In this document: positions 1 to 5,876 of the stretch, piece after piece
Position numbering within the stretch: the first letter of the stretch is position 1
How the letters are laid out: every line of letters begins with the position of its first letter
Source of the DNA: Thiothrix sp.
GTDB taxonomy: Bacteria; Pseudomonadota; Gammaproteobacteria; Thiotrichales; Thiotrichaceae
Direction: 5' to 3'
NCBI GenBank assembly: GCA_011375245.1
Contig: DRMA01000106.1
Location: 1 to 7,602 of the forward strand
DNA length: 7,602 bases
Translations under genes and position numbers: made by a program
Notes under the pieces: generated by a model
Databases searched by the model: none
What the model was told of the DNA's origin: nothing
The model's input: only the letters and a program-made list of their open reading frames with translations

Positions 1-1520
1 AGCAATGATTCACCTTCCATTGTATGAGGTTTTCGCAAGCCCATTATCTCCAAAACAGTGGGAGCAATATTGGAAAGTCCACCACAACTATCAAGTCGCC
101 AATTTGATTTATCAATAATTAATAAGGGAACAGGGTAAACCGTATGTTGTGTGTTGGGTTCGCCTGTTAAGGGATCAACATACTCATCACAGTTGCCATG
201 ATCAGAGGTTAGGATAGCTGAATATTTATATTCAACAACAGCATCTAATACGCGTCCTACTTCTTTATCCAGTGTTTCTACGGCTTTTACTACGGCGTTA
301 GGCATCGCTGAATGTCCAACCATATCGCCATTGGCGAAATTGACCAAAATAAACGAATAAATATTTTGTTTAATACTATCAATAACCGTATCAGCGACTT
401 CTTTGGCACTCATTTCGGGCGTTTCATCATAAGTATCAACATTTGGCGAGTCGATCATTACTCGATCTTCACCCGCATAAGGTTTTTCGCGACCACCATT
501 AAAGAAGAAGGTCACATGGGCATATTTTTCTGTTTCAGCCGTATGCAGTTGTCGATAACCCGCAAGGCTAATGATATGGGATAAGTTGGTGGATGGGCGT
601 TCAGGGGTAAAAACTACGGGGGCAAGTAGAGCCTTATCGTATTCGGTTAAACAGGTAACGATGATGTCTTCAAAATCGCCTCGATCAAAACCGTCGAAGC
701 GATCACCACCGAGTGCGTCAGCTAGTTGGCGTGGGCGATCACTACGGAAGTTGTAGAAAATGAGCTGATCGTCTTTTTCAATCAGTTCCACGCCTGATAT
801 AACGCGTGGCAGAATAAACTCATCGGTTTGCTTATCAGCATAGGCAGATTCTAGAGCTGAGAACATATCTTCTGCAACGTCACCAATGCCATTAACCATA
901 GCATCCCATGCGATTTTTGTACGATCCCAGCGGTTATCGCGATCCATGGCATAAAAACGACCGACAATAGTGGCTACTTCTCCATCACATTCATCAAGTT
1001 GTTGTTGGAGTTCTTCCATATATTGGCGTGCAGAACAAGGTGGCGTATCTCTGCCATCCGTAATCACATGGACAACGGGTTTTACGCCTATTTCTTTTGC
1101 CATCTTCAAAATAGCGTATAAATGTGAAGTATGGCTATGTACACCGCCATTTGAGAGTAAGCCGACTAAGTGAATAGGGCGATTGTTCTCTTTTGCCGTT
1201 TCTAAAGCATTTTTTAGTGCGATTTTTTCAAAGAAAATGCCATTTTCAATGGTGTTATTGATGCGTTCTAACTCCTGCATGTAAATTGCACCACACCCTA
1301 TCGTTAAGTGTCCTACTTCAGAGTTGCCCATTTGTCCTCTTGGTAAGCCAACCGCTTTGCCTGAGGCTGAAAGTGTTGTATGCGGATAATGCCCAAAATA
1401 GCGATCAAGATTAGGTGTATCAGCTTCATAAATGGCGTTATTCGTTTTGCTTGGATTAACCCCAAAACCATCAAGAATAATAAGGACAGTCGGGCAACGT
1501 GGGACGGGTCTTTTAGTCAT
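1..1520 (-). CDS. gpmI: 2,3-bisphosphoglycerate-independent phosphoglycerate mutase, 3' end cut by window edge
   Basis: This enzyme interconverts 3-phosphoglycerate and 2-phosphoglycerate in cytosolic glycolysis and gluconeogenesis, using two Mn ions and a phosphoserine intermediate. The frame is open for 506 codons from the ATG at 1520 and leaves the window without a stop. The family is usually about 510-515 residues, so only a few C-terminal residues are missing. The alkaline-phosphatase-fold parts are intact: LIILDGFG with metal ligand D17, the nucleophile S67 in GQMGNSEVGH, D399 and H403 in NGDMVGH, D440 and H441 in SDHGN, and H459 in NTQHTVYP. The inserted phosphotransferase domain carries HVITDGRDTPP (151-161), GRFYAMDRDNRWDR (187-200) and FRSDRPRQL (258-266). 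The start sits in an A-rich context with only a weak Shine-Dalgarno. It lies 66 bases behind the lipoprotein gene on the same strand, so co-transcription is possible. I see no dedicated promoter. Identification is secure. Confidence 0.97.
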   Translation of the reverse strand, partial: MTKRPVPRCPTVLIILDGFGVNPSKTNNAIYEADTPNLDRYFGHYPHTTLSASGKAVGLPRGQMGNSEVGHLTIGCGAIYMQELERINNTIENGIFFEKIALKNALETAKENNRPIHLVGLLSNGGVHSHTSHLYAILKMAKEIGVKPVVHVITDGRDTPPCSARQYMEELQQQLDECDGEVATIVGRFYAMDRDNRWDRTKIAWDAMVNGIGDVAEDMFSALESAYADKQTDEFILPRVISGVELIEKDDQLIFYNFRSDRPRQLADALGGDRFDGFDRGDFEDIIVTCLTEYDKALLAPVVFTPERPSTNLSHIISLAGYRQLHTAETEKYAHVTFFFNGGREKPYAGEDRVMIDSPNVDTYDETPEMSAKEVADTVIDSIKQNIYSFILVNFANGDMVGHSAMPNAVVKAVETLDKEVGRVLDAVVEYKYSAILTSDHGNCDEYVDPLTGEPNTQHTVYPVPLLIIDKSNWRLDSCGGLSNIAPTVLEIMGLRKPHTMEGESL

Positions 1521-1548
1521 TTTTTAGTTACTTATGTTAGGTAGAGTA

Positions 1549-1570
1549 TTCCTAGCAAGGACGCTAGGAA
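1549..1570 (-). other. Perfect 8-bp inverted repeat (hairpin) between lipoprotein gene and gpmI
   Basis: The arms TTCCTAGC (1549-1556) and GCTAGGAA (1563-1570) pair perfectly around a 6-base loop. The hairpin lies 16 bases after the stop of the lipoprotein gene. Read on the minus strand it is followed by TACTCTACC rather than a T run, so it is not a standard intrinsic terminator. It could be an RNA-stabilising or partially terminating structure, or a protein-binding dyad ahead of gpmI. The structure is seen in the sequence; its role is unknown. Confidence 0.5.
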
Positions 1571-1586
1571 CGTGTTATCAGTTGTT

Positions 1587-2489
1587 CTATAGTTTGTAGG
1601 TATCAAGGCGCTTATTCCAACCAGGAATCCAACGATATTCATTACTGGCTCTGGGCGAGTTGCGCACGCGTCGTTGTAAAACGATTTTGGCAGCACGGGA
1701 AAATTCATTAATCGCTCCCTTGCCTGGTTTAACAGGGCGCATGTGTTGCAATACTTGTAGCAAGCCCCAGCCTTCTCCTGCATAGCGCTCCGTTTTTTTT
1801 AAGCCTTTGCCTTTGAAATTGATGTAATCAATTAGGGGATACCAACCTCCTTGGGTTTGTGCAAGTGCGTTGTAGTTATTGATAATATGTTGGCGTTGTT
1901 GTACGGGGACACTTTGGGCTATTTGTGGAATGGTTTCATGCAAACGATCAAAAAAGAACAAGGTTTGTAGTTCTTTTGTATTTAATAAAATACGGGTCAG
2001 TTCACGCATTTCAGGGTCATTCTTGGCACGTAGGAAGGCGGTACGATTAGGCCAAGGCGCACCTTTGAAACGTGCATTAATTAACCAGAGAGGAAGTCTT
2101 ATGCCTTTTTGTTGTAAGTAGCCAATCAATGCAGGGAAGGTTTCATCAAAGCGTTGAAAGCGACCAGCAGGATACCAGATAAAATGCCCAATGCCTAAAG
2201 AGGGGAATTCTTCATTGGGACTCCAAATAATTAAATTTTCAGGTTTGGCTGATGTCTCATTAAGATAAATTTGATGGCTAATGCGTTGCAATTCTTGTGT
2301 TGAAAGCTTGGGTTTATAAATATCTTGTGGATAAGGCGTTGTGTTCGTGGGTATGGTTGATTGTTGTGGCACATAGGGTTCTAGCCCAATATCAGGATCC
2401 GTTGCTTCGGGTAAGGAAGGGTTAATCGGCGTACATGCTGAAGTAAGTAGGCTTATAATGCTAAGATTTAATAATAGGCGAATACTCAT
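1587..2489 (-). CDS. Predicted outer-membrane lipoprotein of unknown function, with a lysozyme-like motif
   Basis: This 300-residue protein has a lipoprotein signal peptide: MSIR, a hydrophobic stretch (5-15) and the lipobox TSAC with the lipidated cysteine at C19. The next residue is Thr, not Asp, so by the Lol rule it should go to the outer membrane. Residues 20-60 form a Pro/Thr-rich linker. The remainder is a single, mainly helical domain rich in Trp and Phe. It contains IYLNE (74-78), FPSLGIGHFIWYP (95-107), APWPNR (144-149), GGWYPLIDYINFKG (214-227), GEGWGLLQVL (238-247) and a basic tail with RRVRNSP (273-279). I believe these belong to a conserved but uncharacterised proteobacterial family. 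SLGIGH resembles the TIGIGH segment of T4-type lysozymes, but that alone does not establish a muramidase. It lies 46 bases after proB on the same strand. Lipoprotein status is fairly sure; function is unknown. Confidence 0.85.
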   Translation of the reverse strand: MSIRLLLNLSIISLLTSACTPINPSLPEATDPDIGLEPYVPQQSTIPTNTTPYPQDIYKPKLSTQELQRISHQIYLNETSAKPENLIIWSPNEEFPSLGIGHFIWYPAGRFQRFDETFPALIGYLQQKGIRLPLWLINARFKGAPWPNRTAFLRAKNDPEMRELTRILLNTKELQTLFFFDRLHETIPQIAQSVPVQQRQHIINNYNALAQTQGGWYPLIDYINFKGKGLKKTERYAGEGWGLLQVLQHMRPVKPGKGAINEFSRAAKIVLQRRVRNSPRASNEYRWIPGWNKRLDTYKL

Positions 2490-2502
2490 AACGTTTTTTT
2501 GG

Positions 2503-2508
2503 ACTCCT
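2503..2508 (-). promoter_or_regulatory. Shine-Dalgarno of the lipoprotein gene, unusually far from the start
   Basis: AGGAGT on the minus strand is the only good ribosome-binding sequence upstream of the ATG at 2489. The gap is 13 bases, mostly an A run, which is longer than the usual 5-9. No ATG, GTG or TTG in the same frame lies closer, and the encoded signal peptide fits the chosen start. The spacing may lower translation. Confidence 0.55.
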
Positions 2509-2535
2509 ACTGTTTTTTATATTTTTTATGTTTTG

Positions 2536-3663
2536 CTATAAAATAACGAGGTTATCGCGATGTATTAGCTCTGGTGTGTCGATGTAACCCAATTTTTTCT
2601 CAATATCACGACTAGCAACCCCTAAAATTTGTTCACATTCTTCGCTTGAGTAGTTGACAAGGCCTCTGGCAATAAGATGGTCTTGTGTGTTCAAGCAATC
2701 AATGATATCACCTCGTTCAAAGATGCCATTAACTGAAGTTGTTCCAATTGGTAGCAAGCTGCGTCCTGCGTCTTTTAGAGCGGTGATTGCTCCATTATCC
2801 AAGGTTAGTTGCCCTTTGGTATTGAGCTGATTTGCAATCCATTGCTTACGAGCTGCTAATGGTTCGCAGTCTGCAGTGAGTAATGTCCCCAGATTTTCTT
2901 CAGCAAATAAACGCGTTAAAACATTAGGCTCACGACCTGAGGCAATTAGTGTTGAGCAGCCTGAAAGTGCGGCTTTTTGTGCCGCTAGTACTTTGGTTCT
3001 CATGCCTCCTGTGCCTACGGTTGTACCTGCTCCTCCTGCGTAGTCTAATAAGGCAGGATTAGTTGCTGAGTCTTCACTAATAAACTGTGCATCGGCATGA
3101 TGGCGTGGGTCTTTGTTGTACAAGCCTTGCTGGTCAGTCAGAATAATCAGTAGGTCGGCATCAACAAGGTTGGCAACTAAAGCGCTTAGTGTGTCGTTAT
3201 CACCTAAGCGGATTTCCTTAAAAGAGATGGTATCGTTTTCATTGACGATAGGGACAGCATTCAGTTCAAGTAAGGTTTTGAGGGTACTACGCGCATTTAA
3301 ATAGCGTCGCCGATCACGTAAATCATCATGGGTTAATAATACTTGTGCTGTTTGTAATTGGAATTCTGCAAAACTTTGTTGGTAGGTTTGAATTAAGCCT
3401 GCTTGTCCAATCGCTGCTGCAGCTTGCAGTTCACACAGATTGGTAGGGCGTTGTTGCCAACCCATGCGGCACATACCTTCAGCAATAGAGCCTGAGGAAA
3501 CAAGAATAATTTCAGTCCCTTGGGCTTTGATATCAGCAATTTGTTTTGTCCAACTATAAATGGCGTGTTGATCAAGCCCTGTGCCATTTTGCGTAATTAA
3601 TGCACTGCCTATTTTAACAATGCAACGTTTGATTGTACGATTATGATTGCGTTTGTTCATCAT
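2536..3663 (-). CDS. proB: Glutamate 5-kinase
   Basis: ProB phosphorylates L-glutamate with ATP to gamma-glutamyl phosphate, the first step of proline synthesis, in the cytosol; it is usually feedback-inhibited by proline. The protein has 375 residues (E. coli ProB has 367). An N-terminal amino-acid kinase domain spans about 12-262: VKIGSALIT (16-24), SSGSIAEGM (56-64), NENDTIS (141-147), GDNDTLSALVANLVDADLL (154-172), TDQQGLYNKDPR (176-187) and GTGGMRTK (217-224). A C-terminal PUA domain spans about 280-370. The N terminus starts with two Met codons (3663 and 3660), and I cannot tell which is used. There is no clear Shine-Dalgarno. The gene overlaps the end of obgE by 23 bases, which points to translational coupling. 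proA is not in the window. Confidence 0.96.
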   Translation of the reverse strand: MMNKRNHNRTIKRCIVKIGSALITQNGTGLDQHAIYSWTKQIADIKAQGTEIILVSSGSIAEGMCRMGWQQRPTNLCELQAAAAIGQAGLIQTYQQSFAEFQLQTAQVLLTHDDLRDRRRYLNARSTLKTLLELNAVPIVNENDTISFKEIRLGDNDTLSALVANLVDADLLIILTDQQGLYNKDPRHHADAQFISEDSATNPALLDYAGGAGTTVGTGGMRTKVLAAQKAALSGCSTLIASGREPNVLTRLFAEENLGTLLTADCEPLAARKQWIANQLNTKGQLTLDNGAITALKDAGRSLLPIGTTSVNGIFERGDIIDCLNTQDHLIARGLVNYSSEECEQILGVASRDIEKKLGYIDTPELIHRDNLVIL

Positions 3664-4657
3664 CTAAATACTGCATAATTTGGTAACTAAGGTGTTTTGT
3701 TCCTTGTCCTGTGACGGCTGAAATATTGAATATTTTACCTTGCCAATTAAGCATTTTAATAATTTCATCGCTGAAGCTTTGTTGCATATCCTCAGGGATA
3801 AGATCTATTTTATTCAGGACTAACCAGCGTTCACGTTCACCAAGTTCTTCACTGTATTTGACCAATTCTTTCTCGATGGTGCGTATCGCTTCAATAGGGC
3901 TGCTGCCATCTTCAGGGTCAATATCAACAAGGTGTAATAAGAGTTTAGTGCGTGATAGGTGTTTTAAAAATTGAATACCTAAGCCAGCCCCTTCTGCTGC
4001 GCCTTCGACTAATCCTGGGATATCCGCAATCACAAAACTTTGATGCGTGTCAATGTAAACCACACCCAAGTTAGGATAAAGTGTTGTGAATGGATAATTG
4101 GCAACTTTAGGACGAGCGGCAGAAACAGCACTAATAAAAGTGGATTTTCCTGCATTAGGCAGACCCAATAGACCAACATCAGCAAGGACTTTCATTTCTA
4201 AGCGTAAATTGCGTATTTCACCCTCAGTACCAGGCTTTGATTCACGTGGGCTACGATTCGTGGAGCTTTTGTAGCGTAGGTTGCCTAGACCATGAAAACC
4301 GCCTTGTGCGACTTGTAATTTTTGTCCTTTGAGCAAATCACCAATGATTTCGCCTGTGTCATCATCATAGACTTGTGTGCCAACAGGAACAGGGATTACA
4401 AGGTCATCGCCTTTTGCGCCTGTCATGTTGCGTCCACCACCATTGGTACCTCTGCCAGCTTTGAACAGGCGTTTATGGCGAAAATCAACTAGGGTACTTA
4501 GGCCTGTATCAGCGATAAGGTAGATGCTGCCACCATCACCGCCATCACCACCATCAGGACCACCAAATTCAATGTATTTTTCACGGCGGAAGCTAACGCA
4601 ACCATTGCCGCCATCGCCTGCTTGGGCGGTGATTTTAGCTTCATCAACAAACTTCAT
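3641..4657 (-). CDS. obgE: Obg-family GTPase (ObgE/CgtA)
   Basis: ObgE is an essential GTPase that binds the 50S subunit, acts in late ribosome assembly and links GTP/ppGpp levels to growth. The product has 338 residues. The glycine-rich Obg fold (about 1-158) includes GGPDGGDGGDGG (32-43), the RGTNGGG segment (69-75) and GLGNLRYKSSTNRSPR (123-138). The G domain has all motifs: G1 GLPNAGKST (165-173), G2 YPFTTLYPNLG (188-198), G3 DIPGLVEGA (212-220), G4 NKID (282-285) and G5 SAVTG (313-317). The C-terminal tail is short (DDEQTQS), so the protein is shorter than E. coli ObgE (390 residues). The start at 4657 matches the conserved MKFVDEA beginning, although no Shine-Dalgarno is visible. The upstream rpmA terminator suggests it has its own promoter. 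It probably leads an obgE-proB-lipoprotein unit. Confidence 0.98.
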   Translation of the reverse strand: MKFVDEAKITAQAGDGGNGCVSFRREKYIEFGGPDGGDGGDGGSIYLIADTGLSTLVDFRHKRLFKAGRGTNGGGRNMTGAKGDDLVIPVPVGTQVYDDDTGEIIGDLLKGQKLQVAQGGFHGLGNLRYKSSTNRSPRESKPGTEGEIRNLRLEMKVLADVGLLGLPNAGKSTFISAVSAARPKVANYPFTTLYPNLGVVYIDTHQSFVIADIPGLVEGAAEGAGLGIQFLKHLSRTKLLLHLVDIDPEDGSSPIEAIRTIEKELVKYSEELGERERWLVLNKIDLIPEDMQQSFSDEIIKMLNWQGKIFNISAVTGQGTKHLSYQIMQYLDDEQTQS

Positions 4658-4707
4658 AGGTATGGAATCGTTAGTTTTGAGTTTTGTATGGAAATAAGGA
4701 GAGGTGC

Positions 4708-4755
4708 AGTATATACCTTTGGGTAAAACAGGTATAGAACCGCTCTATAAAAGAG
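4708..4755 (-). promoter_or_regulatory. Possible obgE promoter region with short dyads
   Basis: On the minus strand a TATACT hexamer (4713-4708) could be the -10 element for obgE, about 50 bases before its ATG. No good -35 lies 16-18 bases upstream, so a consensus sigma70 promoter is not shown. Two short inverted repeats lie just upstream: TATACC/GGTATA (4712-4717 and 4731-4736), which overlaps the -10, and CTCT/AGAG (4743-4746 and 4752-4755). They could be operator half-sites, though repeats this short often arise by chance. The position between the rpmA terminator and obgE is the main argument for a promoter. Confidence 0.3.
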
Positions 4756-4769
4756 TTGATTAGACACGA

Positions 4770-4797
4770 AAAAAGCCTCGATGAGACGAGGCTTTTT
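4770..4797 (-). terminator. Intrinsic terminator of the rplU-rpmA unit (possibly bidirectional)
   Basis: A perfect 11-bp stem with arms AAAAAGCCTCG (4770-4780) and CGAGGCTTTTT (4787-4797) encloses a 6-base loop. On the minus strand the GC-rich core is followed by a run of six T, a textbook Rho-independent terminator. The plus strand gives five T, so it may work both ways. It lies 172 bases after the rpmA stop and 112 bases before the obgE start, which separates the two transcription units. Confidence 0.9.
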
Positions 4798-4839
4798 GAT
4801 TTCTAACCGTATTTTTGACATCCGATACTGCTTAACAAT

Positions 4840-4950
4840 TCAGACTACTAGGATTCGCTCTTCAATCTCACTAAACTTACTACGCTCAAATAAACGTTCG
4901 GTTTCAGTGCAATTCCTAGCAGGCTTCAAACTGTAAATTACTTTTGGCAT
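4840..4950 (-). CDS. Candidate 36-codon small ORF downstream of rpmA
   Basis: An ATG at 4950 opens a 36-codon frame that ends in TGA at 4840-4842. It begins 19 bases after the rpmA stop and sits ahead of the terminator, so it is on the rplU-rpmA transcript. The predicted peptide begins MPKVIYSLKPARNC and continues with a charged, potentially helical part (TERLFERSKFSEIEERI). I recognise no family. Arguments against it: the ribosome-binding sequence is poor, a hairpin ends four bases before the start, and a frame this short can occur by chance. It could be a real small protein, a decayed gene remnant, or untranslated structured RNA. Confidence 0.22.
   Translation of the reverse strand: MPKVIYSLKPARNCTETERLFERSKFSEIEERILVV
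4845..4922 (-). repeat. Nested inverted repeat in the rpmA 3' region, possible structured RNA
   Basis: The outer arms at 4845-4853 (CTACTAGGA) and 4914-4922 (TCCTAGCAG) can form nine pairs in the transcript, one of them G-U. Inside them, CACTAAAC (4869-4876) pairs with GTTT plus AGTG (4901-4909) except for one bulged base. Two properly nested stems in 78 otherwise unexplained bases suggest a folded RNA, but the outer loop is long and I have not calculated stability. It overlaps the candidate small ORF, so at most one reading may matter. Confidence 0.3.
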
Positions 4951-4954
4951 TTAT

Positions 4955-4981
4955 GAAGCTGCCATATTTTTATGCAGCTTC
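4955..4981 (-). other. Hairpin spanning the rpmA stop codon
   Basis: GAAGCTGC (4955-4962) and GCAGCTTC (4974-4981) are perfect 8-bp arms around an 11-base AT-rich loop. One arm encodes the last residues of L27 and the stop codon lies in the loop. No T run follows on the minus strand, so it is unlikely to terminate transcription on its own. It could protect the transcript from 3' decay or affect access to the small ORF that begins four bases later. Confidence 0.45.
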
Positions 4982-5239
4982 TTCTGTTGCAACAATACTG
5001 ATATATTTACGATTACGTGGACCTTTTACCTCAAATTTTACAGCACCATCAGCCATCGCAAATAAGGTATGGTCTTTACCACAGCCTACATTATCACCAG
5101 GGTGAAATTTAGTGCCACGTTGACGAACGAGGATGTTGCCAGCTTTAACAACTTGACCGCCGAAGCGTTTTACGCCTAAACGTTTAGAAACCGAATCGCG
5201 ACCGTTGCGGGTACTACCGCCTGCTTTTTTATGTGCCAT
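4970..5239 (-). CDS. rpmA: 50S ribosomal protein L27 (bL27)
   Basis: L27 is a small basic protein of the 50S subunit whose N-terminal arm reaches toward the peptidyl-transferase centre. The product has 89 residues (85 in E. coli). The family signature is intact: N-terminal AHKKAGGSTRNGRDS (2-16), then GNILVRQRGTKFHPG (34-48), GCGKDHTLFA (52-61) and a basic segment GPRNRKYIS (73-81). The start is directly at MAHKKAGG, without the cleaved N-terminal extension found in Firmicutes, consistent with a Gram-negative host. A GGAAAG Shine-Dalgarno lies at 5245-5250, five bases before the ATG. It follows rplU on the same strand, with a 77-base spacer that can form hairpins, and ends before the terminator at 4770-4797. 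Confidence 0.98.
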   Translation of the reverse strand: MAHKKAGGSTRNGRDSVSKRLGVKRFGGQVVKAGNILVRQRGTKFHPGDNVGCGKDHTLFAMADGAVKFEVKGPRNRKYISIVATEEAA

Positions 5240-5279
5240 TATATCTTTCCAATCTTAAATGATCGTTTGTTATTTTTAT

Positions 5280-5305
5280 GCATAAGCATTTATGCTTGCT
5301 TATGC
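5280..5305 (-). other. Two mutually exclusive hairpins in the rplU-rpmA spacer
   Basis: GCATAAGC (5280-5287) and GCTTATGC (5298-5305) are perfect 8-bp arms around ten bases. The same stretch also contains AAGCAT/ATGCTT (5284-5289 and 5292-5297), an inner dyad that uses part of the outer left arm, so both cannot form at once. The site lies 40 bases upstream of the rpmA start and 11 bases after the rplU stop. No strong T run follows, so a complete terminator is unlikely. Possible roles are attenuation, RNA processing or stability. The repeats are visible; the function is inference. Confidence 0.5.
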
Positions 5306-5316
5306 GAGAAACGTGT

Positions 5317-5628
5317 TTAAGCAGAAATCTTAGTGATTTCTAAGGTTGTCAAATACTGACGATGACCTGTACGTTTTTGGTGATGCTTGCGTCGTCTAAA
5401 TTTAATAATCTCGATTTTCTTGCCGCGTTTTTGTTCTTTTACTGTTGCAGTGACGCTACAGCCTTCTACATAAGGCATGCCGATTTTTACATCTTCGCCA
5501 TTTCTTGTCATAAGGATATCTTCAAAATTAACATCAGCGCCTACATCAGAGCTTAATTTTTCAACTTCGATGACATCACCTTCAGCGACACGGTATTGTT
5601 TTCCACCTGTTGTGATAACAGCGTACAT
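5317..5628 (-). CDS. rplU: 50S ribosomal protein L21 (bL21)
   Basis: L21 binds 23S rRNA in the 50S subunit and is normally the first gene of the rplU-rpmA pair, as here. From the ATG at 5628 the product has 103 residues, the same length as E. coli L21, and begins MYAVITTGGKQYRV in line with the family. The C-terminal signature IIKFRRRKHHQKRTGHRQ (74-91) is complete. An in-frame ATG five codons upstream (5643) would start inside the Shine-Dalgarno of the true start, so I rejected it. Transcription comes from the promoter at 5670-5698, leaving a leader of about 35 bases with no room for a large autoregulatory structure. Confidence 0.98.
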   Translation of the reverse strand: MYAVITTGGKQYRVAEGDVIEVEKLSSDVGADVNFEDILMTRNGEDVKIGMPYVEGCSVTATVKEQKRGKKIEIIKFRRRKHHQKRTGHRQYLTTLEITKISA

Positions 5629-5637
5629 GATTAAATT

Positions 5638-5641
5638 CTCC
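5638..5641 (-). promoter_or_regulatory. Shine-Dalgarno that fixes the rplU start
   Basis: GGAG on the minus strand (part of TTTGGAGAATT) stands nine bases before the ATG at 5628. The longer in-frame alternative start at 5643 overlaps this motif and would have no ribosome-binding site of its own, so the shorter, family-length L21 is preferred. Confidence 0.8.
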
Positions 5642-5669
5642 AAAAATTCCTACACAAAAAAGGAGCGAC

Positions 5670-5698
5670 ATTCTAGAACTCATTTTGTCAAGAGTCAA
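5670..5698 (-). promoter_or_regulatory. Sigma70 promoter of rplU-rpmA
   Basis: On the minus strand TTGACT (5698-5693) and TAGAAT (5675-5670) are separated by exactly 17 bases. This is close to consensus and places the transcription start near 5663. A second TTGACA begins seven bases inside the spacer but is only ten bases from the -10, so it is not a working alternative for it. The distance to the rplU start is appropriate. Confidence 0.8.
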
Positions 5699-5699
5699 A

Positions 5700-5830
5700 C
5701 ATTGATTTATAGATGTCAATAAAAACAGTCATCTCGCTCATGTCTTCCATACATCTTATGTATCAGTCGTATCGTTCTTGTTTGTTTCTATTGTGAGTGT
5801 AATTTATACAGTTCAATGGCGAAATCAATG
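5700..5830. repeat. Pair of inverted 9-mers in the rplU/ispB divergent region
   Basis: CATTGATTT (5700-5708) and its exact reverse complement AAATCAATG (5822-5830) are 113 bases apart. The first abuts the upstream edge of the rplU -35; the second lies 17 bases upstream of the ispB -35. They therefore have the same orientation relative to each promoter. This could reflect a shared activator site, but a single 9-base pair in AT-rich DNA may be coincidence. Confidence 0.25.
5749..5763. promoter_or_regulatory. 15-base dyad near the middle of the divergent control region
   Basis: ATACATCTTATGTAT consists of perfect 6-bp arms around a 3-base centre and lies between the two divergent promoters, about 50 bases upstream of the rplU -35 and 85 upstream of the ispB -35. 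The shape fits a binding site for a dimeric regulator, but I do not recognise the motif and no regulator gene is next to it. The rest of 5699-5847 shows nothing else I can assign. Confidence 0.3.
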
Positions 5831-5847
5831 AATTAATAACTATCATC

Positions 5848-5876
5848 TTGACAGTATGAAAGCATCTACCTAGCAT
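5848..5876 (+). promoter_or_regulatory. Sigma70 promoter of ispB
   Basis: A perfect TTGACA (5848-5853) is followed after exactly 17 bases by TAGCAT (5871-5876). Transcription should start near 5883, giving a leader of about 30 bases to the ATG at 5913. It is divergent from the rplU promoter. Confidence 0.75.

Noticed and set aside
312..1173. Three plus-strand open frames of 61-90 codons opposite gpmI
   Set aside because: They lie antisense to a fully conserved enzyme gene, have no recognisable domains and no ribosome-binding sites; they are shadows of the gpmI coding pattern.
1521..1586. Separate promoter for gpmI
   Set aside because: A TTGCTA and ATAAGT pair has 17-base spacing, but the -10 match is poor and transcription would start almost at the ATG, so read-through from upstream is more likely.
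1532..1783. An 83-codon minus-strand frame overlapping the end of the lipoprotein gene
   Set aside because: It is out of frame with the lipoprotein coding sequence, rich in Cys and Asn without motif, and runs through the intergenic hairpin; the 300-residue frame explains the DNA better.
4815..4843. Plus-strand TTGACA as an antisense promoter toward rpmA
   Set aside because: No acceptable -10 hexamer occurs 15-19 bases downstream, and no plus-strand gene follows.
5317..5643. Longer L21 start at 5643 (five extra residues)
   Set aside because: Its ATG overlaps the Shine-Dalgarno for the start at 5628, and the shorter form matches the family length and N terminus.
5801..5820. TGTGA at the right edge of the divergent region as a CRP site
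   Set aside because: The second half-site TCACA is missing at the required spacing; only one half matches.
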